Shown here piece after piece: positions 34,036 to 42,891 of a stretch of 58,673 bases of DNA. The stretch's first letter is position 1; each line of letters begins with the position of its first letter. The DNA comes from an uncultured Oscillospiraceae bacterium (lineage in GTDB: Bacteria; Bacillota; Clostridia; Oscillospirales; Acutalibacteraceae), in assembly GCA_900540535.1 (NCBI GenBank), contig UQGM01000011.1, positions 1 to 58,673 on the forward strand. Direction: 5' to 3'. A program made the translations under genes and the position numbers. The notes beneath the pieces were generated by a model. That model was not told where the DNA came from, searched no databases, and saw only the letters and a program-made list of their open reading frames with translations.

Positions 34036-36147
34036 TTACATTTCTGTTTTTTCAAAGCAGGTGATGCTCTTTAATTTAAGCTCTGCAACACCACGTTCCA
34101 TTTCATGCTCGAAGTAAATGGGACGGTGCTTGCCGATAGGTGAAACCTTTATTATAATTGGCAAACCTTTTTTAATTTCTTCACTGAAACGCCTTGTGCA
34201 GATTGTAAGTGTGCCATCATAGTTAAATAAATCGGCCATGAGCAGACCGCCGCAGTAGCACTGAGCAACGCTTCCCTTTATGCTGAGGTCGATTTTGCAG
34301 TCGTAATAATCGGTAACTGCTTCTGAGGGAATTTTAAGCTCATACATCTTCTTTCTGCCGTGAGAGAATAGATAGTGCTCGTATTTGACACGCTTTGTGG
34401 GAATTTTGTTTAAAGATACATTGAGCTTCTGATCAGGCATCTCTTTTATAGCAAAAAGCTTTCCGCTGTCGCTGATTATTGTATCAGAAGAGAAAAGTAC
34501 CTTTGAGTCAATGTACCAAAGGTTCCATGCCTCTTTTTCGCTGAGAATGTAAACATCGGCATTTTCAGTTTTGATTGCAGGAGTTGTAGCCGAGAACTCA
34601 CTGAGAACATACTCTTCGCCGATTTTTTCGGCGGCTGTTTCTATATTGCCCTTTGTTTTGAAAGTGCACTTAACGGAATCAGGAACAAAGAAATAATATT
34701 TTTCTCTGCCGTCTTCTCTTGTCTTGCAGATAGGCTCAGCTGTGATGTAATCGAAATTAACTGAATTGATGCTGAAATTAAAGGGATAGAAAAATGAAAC
34801 GCCGGATTTTACATTAATTGCGGGAAGCTTAATTTCACCATTTTGTAAGTTAAGCTTCATTGAAAGATTTGTAATATCCTTGTATGGCTCAAATCTCTGG
34901 TAATTGTTTATGAATACAAATCCCTTTGAGTCGGGAGAAATGCGTACCGCTGTTTTCCAGTCGGTTTCATCGTTGTCTTTTTCAGCAAAGACGCTTTGAG
35001 TAAGGGCGAACTCTTCACCGAAACAGTTGAGGAAATAATGTACAAGTTTAAGACGGTGATAGGATTCACGGAGCAGTCCGTATTCTGAGAGCGGCGACTG
35101 GAAATCGTAGCTTATGATGGGGCAATTGTTTGGATAGAGTGTCCTGCGGCTCTCCTGATAAAGTCCGCCGTAAGAGTTTCTTCCTCCGTGGAACATGTAG
35201 TATCCGGGGAAATTGAGTCCCTTTGCAAGGGTTACAATAAGCATGCCCAGTGCGTCGGAAGAGGAGATAATAGGTCTGCGGTGTTCCGTTACCTGATTGC
35301 CGCAGCCAAGTTCACAAGTGGCATAGGGGAAATCAAAATATGTAACCTCTCCTGTTGTTGAGGGCTTAAGGATATCACAGCCTATGCCGTCATCTGTTTT
35401 GCTGTCGGTGATTCTGAAACGGTCGTCGGTTTTAAGGGGCTTTGTGCTCTGTACCCACGGCCTTTCTGGATATCCTCCGAACATGGGAAGAAGATTGTCC
35501 TTGGCACCTGTAATTATTGGCCATGCGGTGAAGGTGTTGATAGGAAGTCTGAATCCCACTTTAAGGGCAAGAGCTCTTAAAACCTGTATATGATCTTTAT
35601 CTCTTCCGCCGTACTCGTTTTCAAGCTGGATTCCGATTACACATCCCTTGGGGTAAAAATAATCACGGCTCTGAAGATAATACTGAGTATATATTTTTTC
35701 CACCTTTTCAAGGTATTTGGGCGAGTTGCTCCTCTTGTCTGTACGCTTCTGGATGAATTTCGGAAATCCTCCGTAAACCACTTCTCCGTGACACCAGGGG
35801 CCTATTCTCATAAGTACATACATATTGTGCTTGTCGCAAAGGAAAAGGAATTTTTTCAGATCTCTGTCACCTGAAAAATTAAATTCTCCCTCTTTTTCTT
35901 CATGGTAAATCCAGAAGAGATATGTACTTATTATGTTTATTCCGCCGGCTTTCATTTTGAGTATTTCCGTTTCCCAGTCTTCGCTCGGATAACGGGAAAA
36001 ATGAAATTCGCCCATAACCGGAGTCCAGGGTTTTCCTCCCTTTGTGAGATAACGGTTCGTAAATCCGATGTCACAATGGGTTTCTGAAATTTTCAGCAGT
36101 CCATCTTTTATTTCCACGAGACTGTCGCAGTTAAATATTTTCTCCAT
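34036..36147 (-). CDS. GH35 family beta-galactosidase-like glycosidase
   Basis: This 703-residue retaining glycosidase has a TIM-barrel N-terminal half and beta domains after about residue 390. GH35 hallmarks are FHFSRYPSEDWETEILKMKAGG near the start (parts: FHFSRYP, MKAGG), the IGPW..GEVVYGGFP block and IQLENEYGG, where Glu178 is the expected acid/base. Glu279 in ATCELGCG is the likely nucleophile. The known family cleaves terminal beta-galactosides. No signal peptide is present. AAAAGGAG is upstream of the start at 36147. It is read in the same direction as araC, after a hairpin, and convergent with FUSC. Confidence 0.83.
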   Translation of the reverse strand: MEKIFNCDSLVEIKDGLLKISETHCDIGFTNRYLTKGGKPWTPVMGEFHFSRYPSEDWETEILKMKAGGINIISTYLFWIYHEEKEGEFNFSGDRDLKKFLFLCDKHNMYVLMRIGPWCHGEVVYGGFPKFIQKRTDKRSNSPKYLEKVEKIYTQYYLQSRDYFYPKGCVIGIQLENEYGGRDKDHIQVLRALALKVGFRLPINTFTAWPIITGAKDNLLPMFGGYPERPWVQSTKPLKTDDRFRITDSKTDDGIGCDILKPSTTGEVTYFDFPYATCELGCGNQVTEHRRPIISSSDALGMLIVTLAKGLNFPGYYMFHGGRNSYGGLYQESRRTLYPNNCPIISYDFQSPLSEYGLLRESYHRLKLVHYFLNCFGEEFALTQSVFAEKDNDETDWKTAVRISPDSKGFVFINNYQRFEPYKDITNLSMKLNLQNGEIKLPAINVKSGVSFFYPFNFSINSVNFDYITAEPICKTREDGREKYYFFVPDSVKCTFKTKGNIETAAEKIGEEYVLSEFSATTPAIKTENADVYILSEKEAWNLWYIDSKVLFSSDTIISDSGKLFAIKEMPDQKLNVSLNKIPTKRVKYEHYLFSHGRKKMYELKIPSEAVTDYYDCKIDLSIKGSVAQCYCGGLLMADLFNYDGTLTICTRRFSEEIKKGLPIIIKVSPIGKHRPIYFEHEMERGVAELKLKSITCFEKTEM

Positions 36148-36184
36148 GAGAAACTCCTTTTAGAAATATATTTTTTTATTTCAC

Positions 36185-36214
36185 CGCCCCGTAAGACGAA
36201 TATCTTACGGGGCG
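36185..36214 (-). terminator. Hairpin between araC and the GH35 gene
   Basis: CGCCCCGTAAGA (36185-36196) pairs perfectly with TCTTACGGGGCG (36203-36214). On the minus strand no clean T run follows, so it may be a leaky terminator or an mRNA-stabilising hairpin downstream of araC. Confidence 0.65.
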
Positions 36215-36235
36215 TAAATTTACACATATAAAAAA

Positions 36236-37093
36236 TCAGAAATTCAGTTTTCTAAACTTACCGGGAGAAATTCCGGTGTTTGAAGTAAAGAAAAAGATGA
36301 AATTTGATTCGCTGTTAAAACCGGTTTTGTAGGCTATTTCAGAAATGCTCATATTTGTTTCCCTAAGGCAGTTTTTTGCAACGTTAAGGCGTGTGACCAA
36401 AACGTAATCATAGGGGGAATATCCGGTTTGCTGTTTGAAGATTCTTGAAAAATGAGAAACACTCATATGAACCTGTTTGGCAATAGAAGCTACAGTTAAA
36501 TGTGCTCCCAGATTTTCACTTATATATTTCTGAGCTTCCAGAACACTTTTTTCATAGGTGCTGTTTTTTCTTATTTTTGCGTGCATAACATTTAAAAGTT
36601 CACACATCAAAGAATAAATTTCCACAGACATGACACTTTCAGAAAGAGTCTTTTTGCTGCTCAGTGCATGGAAGAGATTTTTAAGAGATTTCTTAACTGA
36701 TTTTGGATTTGCACAGTTAATTATATTTCCGGCATTAGAGGTAATGAATTCGTATAATTCGGCGGCGCTGGGACCGTCAAAATGAAGCCAAATTGATTCA
36801 AAGTATGAATCAGTGTCATATTCATGTGGTTCATAACAGTTGAGTATGACTGTTGAGCCGGCTTCTGCCGGAACTTTTTCGCCGTTTATATATACGTTAA
36901 AAGTGCCTTCAATAATGTAGCTTATAAGAAAACTGTCATAGCGTTCTCTTATGAGATGATATCCGTCAACGCAGAAAAAGTGACCCATTGAAAGCGGATA
37001 AAAGAGGTGCTTTCTTGCGTTAGGGGAAGGGGAAAAGAAATAAACATCTGATTTGTTTAATACACCCTCTTCATTGCATTTCAAGTAAATCAA
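36236..37093 (-). CDS. AraC-family transcriptional regulator of the glycan operon
   Basis: This 285-residue protein has an N-terminal cupin-like ligand-binding domain (residues about 20-160) and a C-terminal double helix-turn-helix (about 185-285). The second HTH shows the AraC signature ISEIAYKTGFNSESNFIFFF. It starts with TTG, with AGGAAAG about 7 nt upstream, and is driven by a perfect consensus promoter. It is divergent from the DUF5107 operon and precedes GH35, so it very likely controls both. The ligand is probably a sugar or sugar-acid from the pathway (inference). Confidence 0.85.
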   Translation of the reverse strand: MIYLKCNEEGVLNKSDVYFFSPSPNARKHLFYPLSMGHFFCVDGYHLIRERYDSFLISYIIEGTFNVYINGEKVPAEAGSTVILNCYEPHEYDTDSYFESIWLHFDGPSAAELYEFITSNAGNIINCANPKSVKKSLKNLFHALSSKKTLSESVMSVEIYSLMCELLNVMHAKIRKNSTYEKSVLEAQKYISENLGAHLTVASIAKQVHMSVSHFSRIFKQQTGYSPYDYVLVTRLNVAKNCLRETNMSISEIAYKTGFNSESNFIFFFTSNTGISPGKFRKLNF

Positions 37094-37117
37094 CTCTCTT
37101 TCCTGATAGGATTTCTA

Positions 37118-37135
37118 AAAATCTTGGAAGATTTT
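37118..37135. promoter_or_regulatory. Palindromic candidate operator in the araC/DUF5107 intergenic region
   Basis: AAAATCTT-GG-AAGATTTT is an 8-bp perfect inverted repeat with a 2-bp spacer. It lies 11 bp before the TTGACG of the plus-strand operon promoter and in the 5' leader of araC. It could be a binding site for AraC or another regulator, or a small leader hairpin. Confidence 0.45.
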
Positions 37136-37146
37136 CAAAACTATTT

Positions 37147-37176
37147 TTGACGCAATGATTATATAATATGGATAAA
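37147..37176 (+). promoter_or_regulatory. Weak candidate promoter of the DUF5107 operon
   Basis: TTGACG (37147-37152), an 18-bp spacer and GATAAA (37171-37176) are seen. A poor -10 with a decent -35 would fit activator-dependent transcription. It overlaps the araC promoter on the other strand. Confidence 0.4.
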
Positions 37177-37186
37177 ATATTGTCAA
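37158..37186 (-). promoter_or_regulatory. Perfect consensus promoter of araC
   Basis: On the minus strand TTGACA (37186-37181), exactly 17 bp and TATAAT (37163-37158) match the sigma-70/SigA consensus fully. Transcription would start near 37151. Confidence 0.82.
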
Positions 37187-37224
37187 ACAAGGTTTATATT
37201 TTGTCAGCGATTAGGAGAAGTAAA

Positions 37225-40200
37225 ATGAGCAAAAATTATTCAAAAGTTAAAGTATGGTCGGAAAAGGTTTCAATACCGACTTACGGAGTAGGAAAGCCTG
37301 ATAAAAACCCGATGTTTCTTGAAAAAAGAGTATATCAGGGCAGTTCCGGCAGAGTTTATCCGCATCCGGTAACTGATAAAATTTTCGACAAAAAAACAAA
37401 TAAGGAATATACAGCAGTATGGCTCGAGAATGATTTTATCAAAGTCATGGTGCTTCCCGAAATAGGCGGAAGAATACAGAGAGCTACCGATAAAACAAAC
37501 GACTATGATTTCGTCTATTACAACCACGTAATAAAGCCTGCTCTTGTAGGTTTGGCAGGTCCGTGGATTTCAGGCGGAATCGAGTTCAACTGGCCTCAGC
37601 ATCATCGTCCCAGCACATTTGATCCGGTTGATTATACATACCGTGAAAATGAAGACGGAAGCGCAACTATTGTTGTAGGCGAAATCGAAAACATGTTCCG
37701 CACAAAGGGTATGGCAAGCTTTACTCTTTATCCGGACAGTACATATATCGAGATAAAAGCACAGCTTTTCAACAGAACCGATGTTCCCCAGACTTTTTTG
37801 TGGTGGGCAAACCCTGCAGTTCCGGTAAACGATAACACACGTTCAATTTTCCCGCCGGATGTAACAGCGGTTATGGACCACGGTAAGAGAGCGGTTTCAA
37901 CTTTCCCCATAGCAACCGGAACATATTATAAAGTTGACTATTCAGCAGGCGTAGATATTTCACGCTATAAAAATCTTCCCGTTCCCACATCATATATGGC
38001 AGCTAAATCCGATTACGATTTTGTAGGCGGATATGATGACGGAATTGAGGCTGGTATTCTTCACGTTGCAGATCATCATATTTCTCCCGGTAAAAAGCAG
38101 TGGACATGGGGCTGCGGAGATTTCGGAAAGGCATGGGACAGAAACCTTACCGATGAGGACGGCCCTTATGTAGAGCTTATGACAGGCTGCTTTACAGATA
38201 ATCAGCCCGACTTTTCATGGCTTGCACCTATGGAAGAGAAGCGTTTTACCCAGTATTTCATGCCCTACAAAAAGCTTGGCGCTGTTCATAATGCCACAAA
38301 AGATCTTGCAATGAATGTCACTGTACAGGGCGGCAAAACTGTTGCGGCACTTTTTGCAACAGGAAATGTCGGCGAAATAACAGCTGAGATCGTTGCAGGC
38401 GGAAAAGTGGTAAAGAGCGAAAAGATTACTATGGAGCCCACAGACTATAAAGAGCTTGAAGCTGAAACAGGCAAATTTGACGCTACCGGTGTTAAAGTTG
38501 TCATTTACCGCAATGGCTGCGAATATTTAAGCTATCAGGAAAAGAAGGAGAAGAACGAAATACCTTCTCCGGCTGTATGTCCTCCCGAACCGGAGCTTTG
38601 CCATACAAACGAAGACCTCTATCTTTACGGACTTCACATTGAACAGTATCGTCACGCTACATATGAAGCTGATAAATACTACCTTGAGGGTCTGAGAAGA
38701 GATCCCACCGATATCAGAAAAAATAACGCTTATGGTCTTCTCCTTTTAAAGCGTGGTTATTTCACAGAAAGCCGCAAATACTTTGAGGCAGCTATTAAGA
38801 AGGTTACACGTTCAAACCCCAATCCTTATGATAGTGAGCCCTATTTCAATCTGGGACTGAGTATGTTCTATTCAGGAGATATGAACGGAGCATATGATGC
38901 CTTTTATAAATCCGCATGGACTTCTGCCTGCTGTGAAAGCGCATTTTACTACCTTGCCGCAATAAGCGCACGCAGAAAAGATTATGAGCTTGCCCTTGAG
39001 CACGCTGAAAACGCCATTATCAAAAACGGAAGAAACTATAAGGCACTTGGACTTAAAACATATCTTCTTCGTACTTTGGGCAGAAAAAGTGAGGCAGCTG
39101 AAAATGCAAAAGCCGTTCTCAAACTTGATCCCCTCGATCTTATTAGCAGAAGAGAGCTTGAAATCCTCACAGGCGAAAGCTATGAACTTTCAAAGCATAT
39201 TATCAATGATAATACGGCAATTGAGCTTGCAGCTGAGTATGCAGTTTTCGGAGCATACAGCGACAGTATAGAGGTTCTCGATTCAGTTAACAGTGAGTAT
39301 CCCCTTGTCTGGTATTACAAAGCATACTATCTTAAAAAGCTTGGAAAGGGAGAAGAAAGCCTTCAGGCGATTAAGAAAGCAGAAGTTCTTCTGCCGGATT
39401 ACTGTTTCCCACACAGACTTGAAGATATTGTGGTTCTTAAGAGTGCAATTGCAGCAAATCCCACAGGAAGCGCAGCTTATTATTATCTCGGAAATCTCTA
39501 TTACGATAAAAAGCGCAGCGACGATGCAATGGATTGCTTCAAGCGTTCCGCTGAACTCAATCCCAAATTCCCCACAGTTCACCGTAACTTGTCCCTTGCT
39601 TATTACAATAAGCTTGGTAAAGCAGGAGATGCCGTAAGGGAAATGGAGAAAGCTCATGAGCTTGACAGAAGCGATGCAAGAGTTCTTATGGAACTTGATA
39701 AGCTTCTCGAAAAGACAGGAGTTTCACCGAAAGAAAGACTTGAAAGACTTGAAGCGGAGCTGGAAACTGTTAAAGAACGTGATGACCTTTATCTTGAGTA
39801 TATAACTCTTCTCAACCTTGCAGGACGAAATGAAGAGGCATATAAACTTATCACAGAAAGAAAGTTCCATCCGTGGGAAGGCGGAGAGGGAAAAGTTCCC
39901 GCTCAGTATGTTTACTCTCTTGTAGCAATGGCTAAAAAAGCGCTTGATGCAGGTAAGTATGCAAAAGCCGGAGGAATTCTTGCAAAGGCATATAAATATC
40001 CTGAAAATCTTGGTGAAGGCAAGCTTTTCGGAGCTCAGGAAAACCAGATAGATTACTTTATGGGAATTGCCTGTGCAGGTATGGGACAGGACGACAAGGC
40101 AAAGGCATATTTTGAAAAAGCCTCAACCGGACTTAGTGAACCTGCAAGCGCCATGTATTACAACGATCAGCCGCCGGAGACAATTTTCTATCAGGGAATG

Positions 40201-40506
40201 GCTCTTCTTGAACTGGGAAGAGATGAAGAAGCAAATTCACGTTTTGCAAAACTTGTTTCCTATGCCGACAGACATTTTGACGACGAAGTGGAAATTGATT
40301 ATTTTGCTGTTTCGCTTCCTGATGTTCTTGTTTTTGATGAAGATCTTGAAGTCAGGAACAAGGCTCACTGCCTGTTTATGAGAGGACTTGGAAGCCTTGG
40401 AAAAGGAGAAGTTAAAAAGGCAAATATGAATTTCTCAGCAGCAAAGAGACTTTCTGGAAGTCATTTCGGAGTCAACAGTCATATAAATTTATTTTTAAAA
40501 AAATAA
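37225..40506 (+). CDS. DUF5107 domain protein with TPR repeats
   Basis: This 1093-residue cytosolic protein is the first gene of the large operon. Residues about 25-400 form a DUF5107 domain, a galactose-mutarotase-like beta-sandwich (PEIGGRIQRATDKTNDYDFVYY and FNWPQHHRPSTFDPVDYTY in parts). It is followed by a linker with CPPEPELCH and by tetratricopeptide repeats to the end (for example DPTDIRKNNAYGLLLLKRGYF and LYYDKKRSDDAMDCFKRSAELNP, in parts). The function of DUF5107 is unknown; it often lies in glycan loci. AGGAG lies upstream of ATG 37225. It may bind sugar or organise the pathway enzymes (inference). Confidence 0.8.
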   Translation: MSKNYSKVKVWSEKVSIPTYGVGKPDKNPMFLEKRVYQGSSGRVYPHPVTDKIFDKKTNKEYTAVWLENDFIKVMVLPEIGGRIQRATDKTNDYDFVYYNHVIKPALVGLAGPWISGGIEFNWPQHHRPSTFDPVDYTYRENEDGSATIVVGEIENMFRTKGMASFTLYPDSTYIEIKAQLFNRTDVPQTFLWWANPAVPVNDNTRSIFPPDVTAVMDHGKRAVSTFPIATGTYYKVDYSAGVDISRYKNLPVPTSYMAAKSDYDFVGGYDDGIEAGILHVADHHISPGKKQWTWGCGDFGKAWDRNLTDEDGPYVELMTGCFTDNQPDFSWLAPMEEKRFTQYFMPYKKLGAVHNATKDLAMNVTVQGGKTVAALFATGNVGEITAEIVAGGKVVKSEKITMEPTDYKELEAETGKFDATGVKVVIYRNGCEYLSYQEKKEKNEIPSPAVCPPEPELCHTNEDLYLYGLHIEQYRHATYEADKYYLEGLRRDPTDIRKNNAYGLLLLKRGYFTESRKYFEAAIKKVTRSNPNPYDSEPYFNLGLSMFYSGDMNGAYDAFYKSAWTSACCESAFYYLAAISARRKDYELALEHAENAIIKNGRNYKALGLKTYLLRTLGRKSEAAENAKAVLKLDPLDLISRRELEILTGESYELSKHIINDNTAIELAAEYAVFGAYSDSIEVLDSVNSEYPLVWYYKAYYLKKLGKGEESLQAIKKAEVLLPDYCFPHRLEDIVVLKSAIAANPTGSAAYYYLGNLYYDKKRSDDAMDCFKRSAELNPKFPTVHRNLSLAYYNKLGKAGDAVREMEKAHELDRSDARVLMELDKLLEKTGVSPKERLERLEAELETVKERDDLYLEYITLLNLAGRNEEAYKLITERKFHPWEGGEGKVPAQYVYSLVAMAKKALDAGKYAKAGGILAKAYKYPENLGEGKLFGAQENQIDYFMGIACAGMGQDDKAKAYFEKASTGLSEPASAMYYNDQPPETIFYQGMALLELGRDEEANSRFAKLVSYADRHFDDEVEIDYFAVSLPDVLVFDEDLEVRNKAHCLFMRGLGSLGKGEVKKANMNFSAAKRLSGSHFGVNSHINLFLKK

Positions 40507-40531
40507 TCCGAATAAAAGGAGTGCGTAAAAC

Positions 40532-41578
40532 ATGAAAAAGTTATTTGCATCAAACGGATTTAAGATCTTTGTGGCTTTGATTGCTATTTTTGCTGTTATT
40601 GTCGTAAGCTGCAACATAGTTTTCTATGCAGTTGCCGCCAATGAACAGAAAGGTGAAGCAACAGGATATGCCTGGAGCGAAGACATGGCTTTTGATGAAA
40701 GCCTTGTAGAGAAGCTCGAGATGAAAGGCGACAATTTCAAGGTGCTTGTCATAACAGACGTACATCTTCGCAATCACGGTACATTCGCCGCTGCTCTTGG
40801 AGTAAACTATATTCTTGACGGTATAAGCAGACCTCGTATTTCCCATATGATAAAGCGTGAAAATCCTGATCTGATCATTGTTACAGGTGATCAGGTTCTT
40901 ACAAAGTGGAACGATATCGCTACACAGCAGTTTGCAGATTTTATGGACTCCTTTGAAATTCCGTGGGCTCCGGTTTTCGGAAATCACGATATGGAGGGCA
41001 GAGCGGATAAAGCAAAGCTTTGCGATATCTATCTTGCAAGTGAATACTGTCTTTTCCAGTACGGTCCCGCTGATCTCAACGGAGCAGGCAACTACATAGT
41101 AAATGTTGAAAAGGATGACAAAGCGGTTTACTCATTCTTCCTTTTCGATGACGGCGAACCCATGAATGACAGCTACGGCACAATAAACGAAAAGCAGATT
41201 GAATGGTACAAGTGGGCAGTTAAAGGCATTGCAGAAAAAGAGGGTGGAACAGTTAAGAATATGGCTTTCATGCATATAGCTGTTCCGGAATTTTTGGAGA
41301 TTGCCGAGGATGATTACAAATTTGGAGAGAAAAAGGAAAATCCCGGTATTTCTGAAGCTAACTACGGTTTCTTTGATGCCTTCAAGGCAAACGGCGGAAC
41401 CCATATGTTTGCGGGACATGACCATATAAACAATTTCTATGGCGAATATGAGGGAGTAGGTCTTTGCTATGTTACAAAGAGCTCATATAACTGCTATATA
41501 GATCTCGGTATGCTTGGCGGAACTGTTATAAACATCAACTCTGCCGGTGAAGCACAGGTTCAGCACGTGGAATTTTAA
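40532..41578 (+). CDS. Membrane-anchored calcineurin-like metallophosphoesterase
   Basis: This 348-residue protein has an N-terminal membrane segment (residues 10-34), with VVSC inside it as a possible lipobox. The catalytic domain is therefore outside the membrane. The two-metal site has all expected motifs: DVH (Asp76, His78), GDQ (Asp120), GNHD (Asn151, His152), MHIAVPE and GHDH. It hydrolyses a phosphomonoester or diester of unknown nature. It sits between the DUF5107 gene and a GH101-like gene in a glycan operon that ends with a second gene of the same type. Confidence 0.85.
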   Translation: MKKLFASNGFKIFVALIAIFAVIVVSCNIVFYAVAANEQKGEATGYAWSEDMAFDESLVEKLEMKGDNFKVLVITDVHLRNHGTFAAALGVNYILDGISRPRISHMIKRENPDLIIVTGDQVLTKWNDIATQQFADFMDSFEIPWAPVFGNHDMEGRADKAKLCDIYLASEYCLFQYGPADLNGAGNYIVNVEKDDKAVYSFFLFDDGEPMNDSYGTINEKQIEWYKWAVKGIAEKEGGTVKNMAFMHIAVPEFLEIAEDDYKFGEKKENPGISEANYGFFDAFKANGGTHMFAGHDHINNFYGEYEGVGLCYVTKSSYNCYIDLGMLGGTVININSAGEAQVQHVEF

Positions 41579-41587
41579 GAGGACGCA

Positions 41588-42874
41588 ATGAAGAAATTTA
41601 ACTACGATTACAGCCGCACAATGATGATGAAAATCCTTGTTGCAAACCCCGATAATAAGGGCGGATCTAAGGTTTTTCTCACATTTAACGAGGTTCTGGA
41701 AATTATTAAAAAGGCAGATGAGCTTACTGCCGGCGCACCTAAAATAATCTATCTTGTGGGCTGGCAGTATTTAGGCCACGATGACAGATATCCCGAATTT
41801 TTCGAGGTGAACCGCTTTGCTGCCGGAACCGAAACTGCCGAAGAAGCAAGAGAAAAACTTCTTTGTCTTATAAAAGAAGCTAAAAAGTATCACACAGTTT
41901 TATCTCTTCATATAAACTTTTCAGATGCTTATGAAGAGAGCGGACTCTGGGACGAATACCTTAAAAATGACCTGATTGTAAAAAACTCAAAGGGTCAGCC
42001 GAGAGTTACAGGTGAATGGAATTCGAGAAAAGCCTATCAGGTACTTTTCAGTAAGGAATATGAAAGCGGATATTTTCAGAAAAGAGCCGATAAGCTTTTG
42101 TCACTTCTTCCCTTTGATGAAATCAAAACTCTTCATGCCGATGCATTTTTCGTAAATCCCGGTAAAGGCGTTTCCATAAAAAAGGAAAAAGAGTACAGAC
42201 GAAAGATGATCGAATACTTTTCAGACAGAGGCGTCGATATTACATCGGAGTTTATCTACCGTGAAAGGGCATTCGGATTCCGCTCACAGTGGGGAAAAAG
42301 CGATATTATAGGCTATATCCCTGCTGTATGGAATCTCAGAATGACCCAGAGAGATTTTCTCAAATATCCGCCGTCACTTCTTGCGGGAGGCAGACTTACA
42401 AAGGGACTCCAGTGGGATATGGATCTTGAAAAGCTTTTTTACGGCAATATCCATGGTGAGGATCTTTTCGGAAAAGAGGACTGGGAAAACAAATTCTTAA
42501 AAGAATTTGCCCTTGTAAATGTCCCTTACCTGTATCTTAATACATTTGAGAGAAAGAAAATCACAGGTCTATTTTCAAACAGAGTTGCGCATTTTTCGGA
42601 TGGCGTAAAGTCTTATATAAAAGACGAAAAGATCACGAAGAACGGCGAAGTTTTAAAGGAAAACGGAACATTGTGCATTCCTGCCGTGTGGCTTAAGGAT
42701 ACATATTTTGCCTATTCCGATAAAAAGTGTAGCGGTACATATAACATCGGATGTGATGAAGTGGAAATTATCCCCGTAGGCAGCGGCATTTTCAGCGGCA
42801 AGGTTAAAACCAATAACGGCAGTCTGACCATTCCCTTTGAGGGCGGCTGCGGTTATCTTATTAAAAAAATTTGA
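41588..42874 (+). CDS. Short cytosolic GH101-like glycosidase
   Basis: This 428-residue protein resembles the catalytic barrel of GH101 endo-alpha-N-acetylgalactosaminidases, but it has no signal peptide and none of their extra domains. Matching parts are YLVGWQYLGHDDRYPEFFEVN and LSLHINFSDAYEESGLWDEY (in parts), HADAFF with Asp185 as candidate nucleophile, and ITSEFIYRER with Glu221 as candidate acid/base 36 residues later (GH101: 32). A TIM barrel (about 30-330) is followed by a small beta domain. Because of its size it may be an exo-acting alpha-glycosidase. The substrate is unproven. Confidence 0.65.
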   Translation: MKKFNYDYSRTMMMKILVANPDNKGGSKVFLTFNEVLEIIKKADELTAGAPKIIYLVGWQYLGHDDRYPEFFEVNRFAAGTETAEEAREKLLCLIKEAKKYHTVLSLHINFSDAYEESGLWDEYLKNDLIVKNSKGQPRVTGEWNSRKAYQVLFSKEYESGYFQKRADKLLSLLPFDEIKTLHADAFFVNPGKGVSIKKEKEYRRKMIEYFSDRGVDITSEFIYRERAFGFRSQWGKSDIIGYIPAVWNLRMTQRDFLKYPPSLLAGGRLTKGLQWDMDLEKLFYGNIHGEDLFGKEDWENKFLKEFALVNVPYLYLNTFERKKITGLFSNRVAHFSDGVKSYIKDEKITKNGEVLKENGTLCIPAVWLKDTYFAYSDKKCSGTYNIGCDEVEIIPVGSGIFSGKVKTNNGSLTIPFEGGCGYLIKKI

Positions 42875-42891
42875 GGGGCGAATATATATAA

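Noticed and set aside
37158..37167. Plus-strand TATAAT at 37162-37167 as the operon -10
   Set aside because: No -35 lies at a suitable distance; the motif arises from the palindromic overlap with the araC -10 on the other strand.
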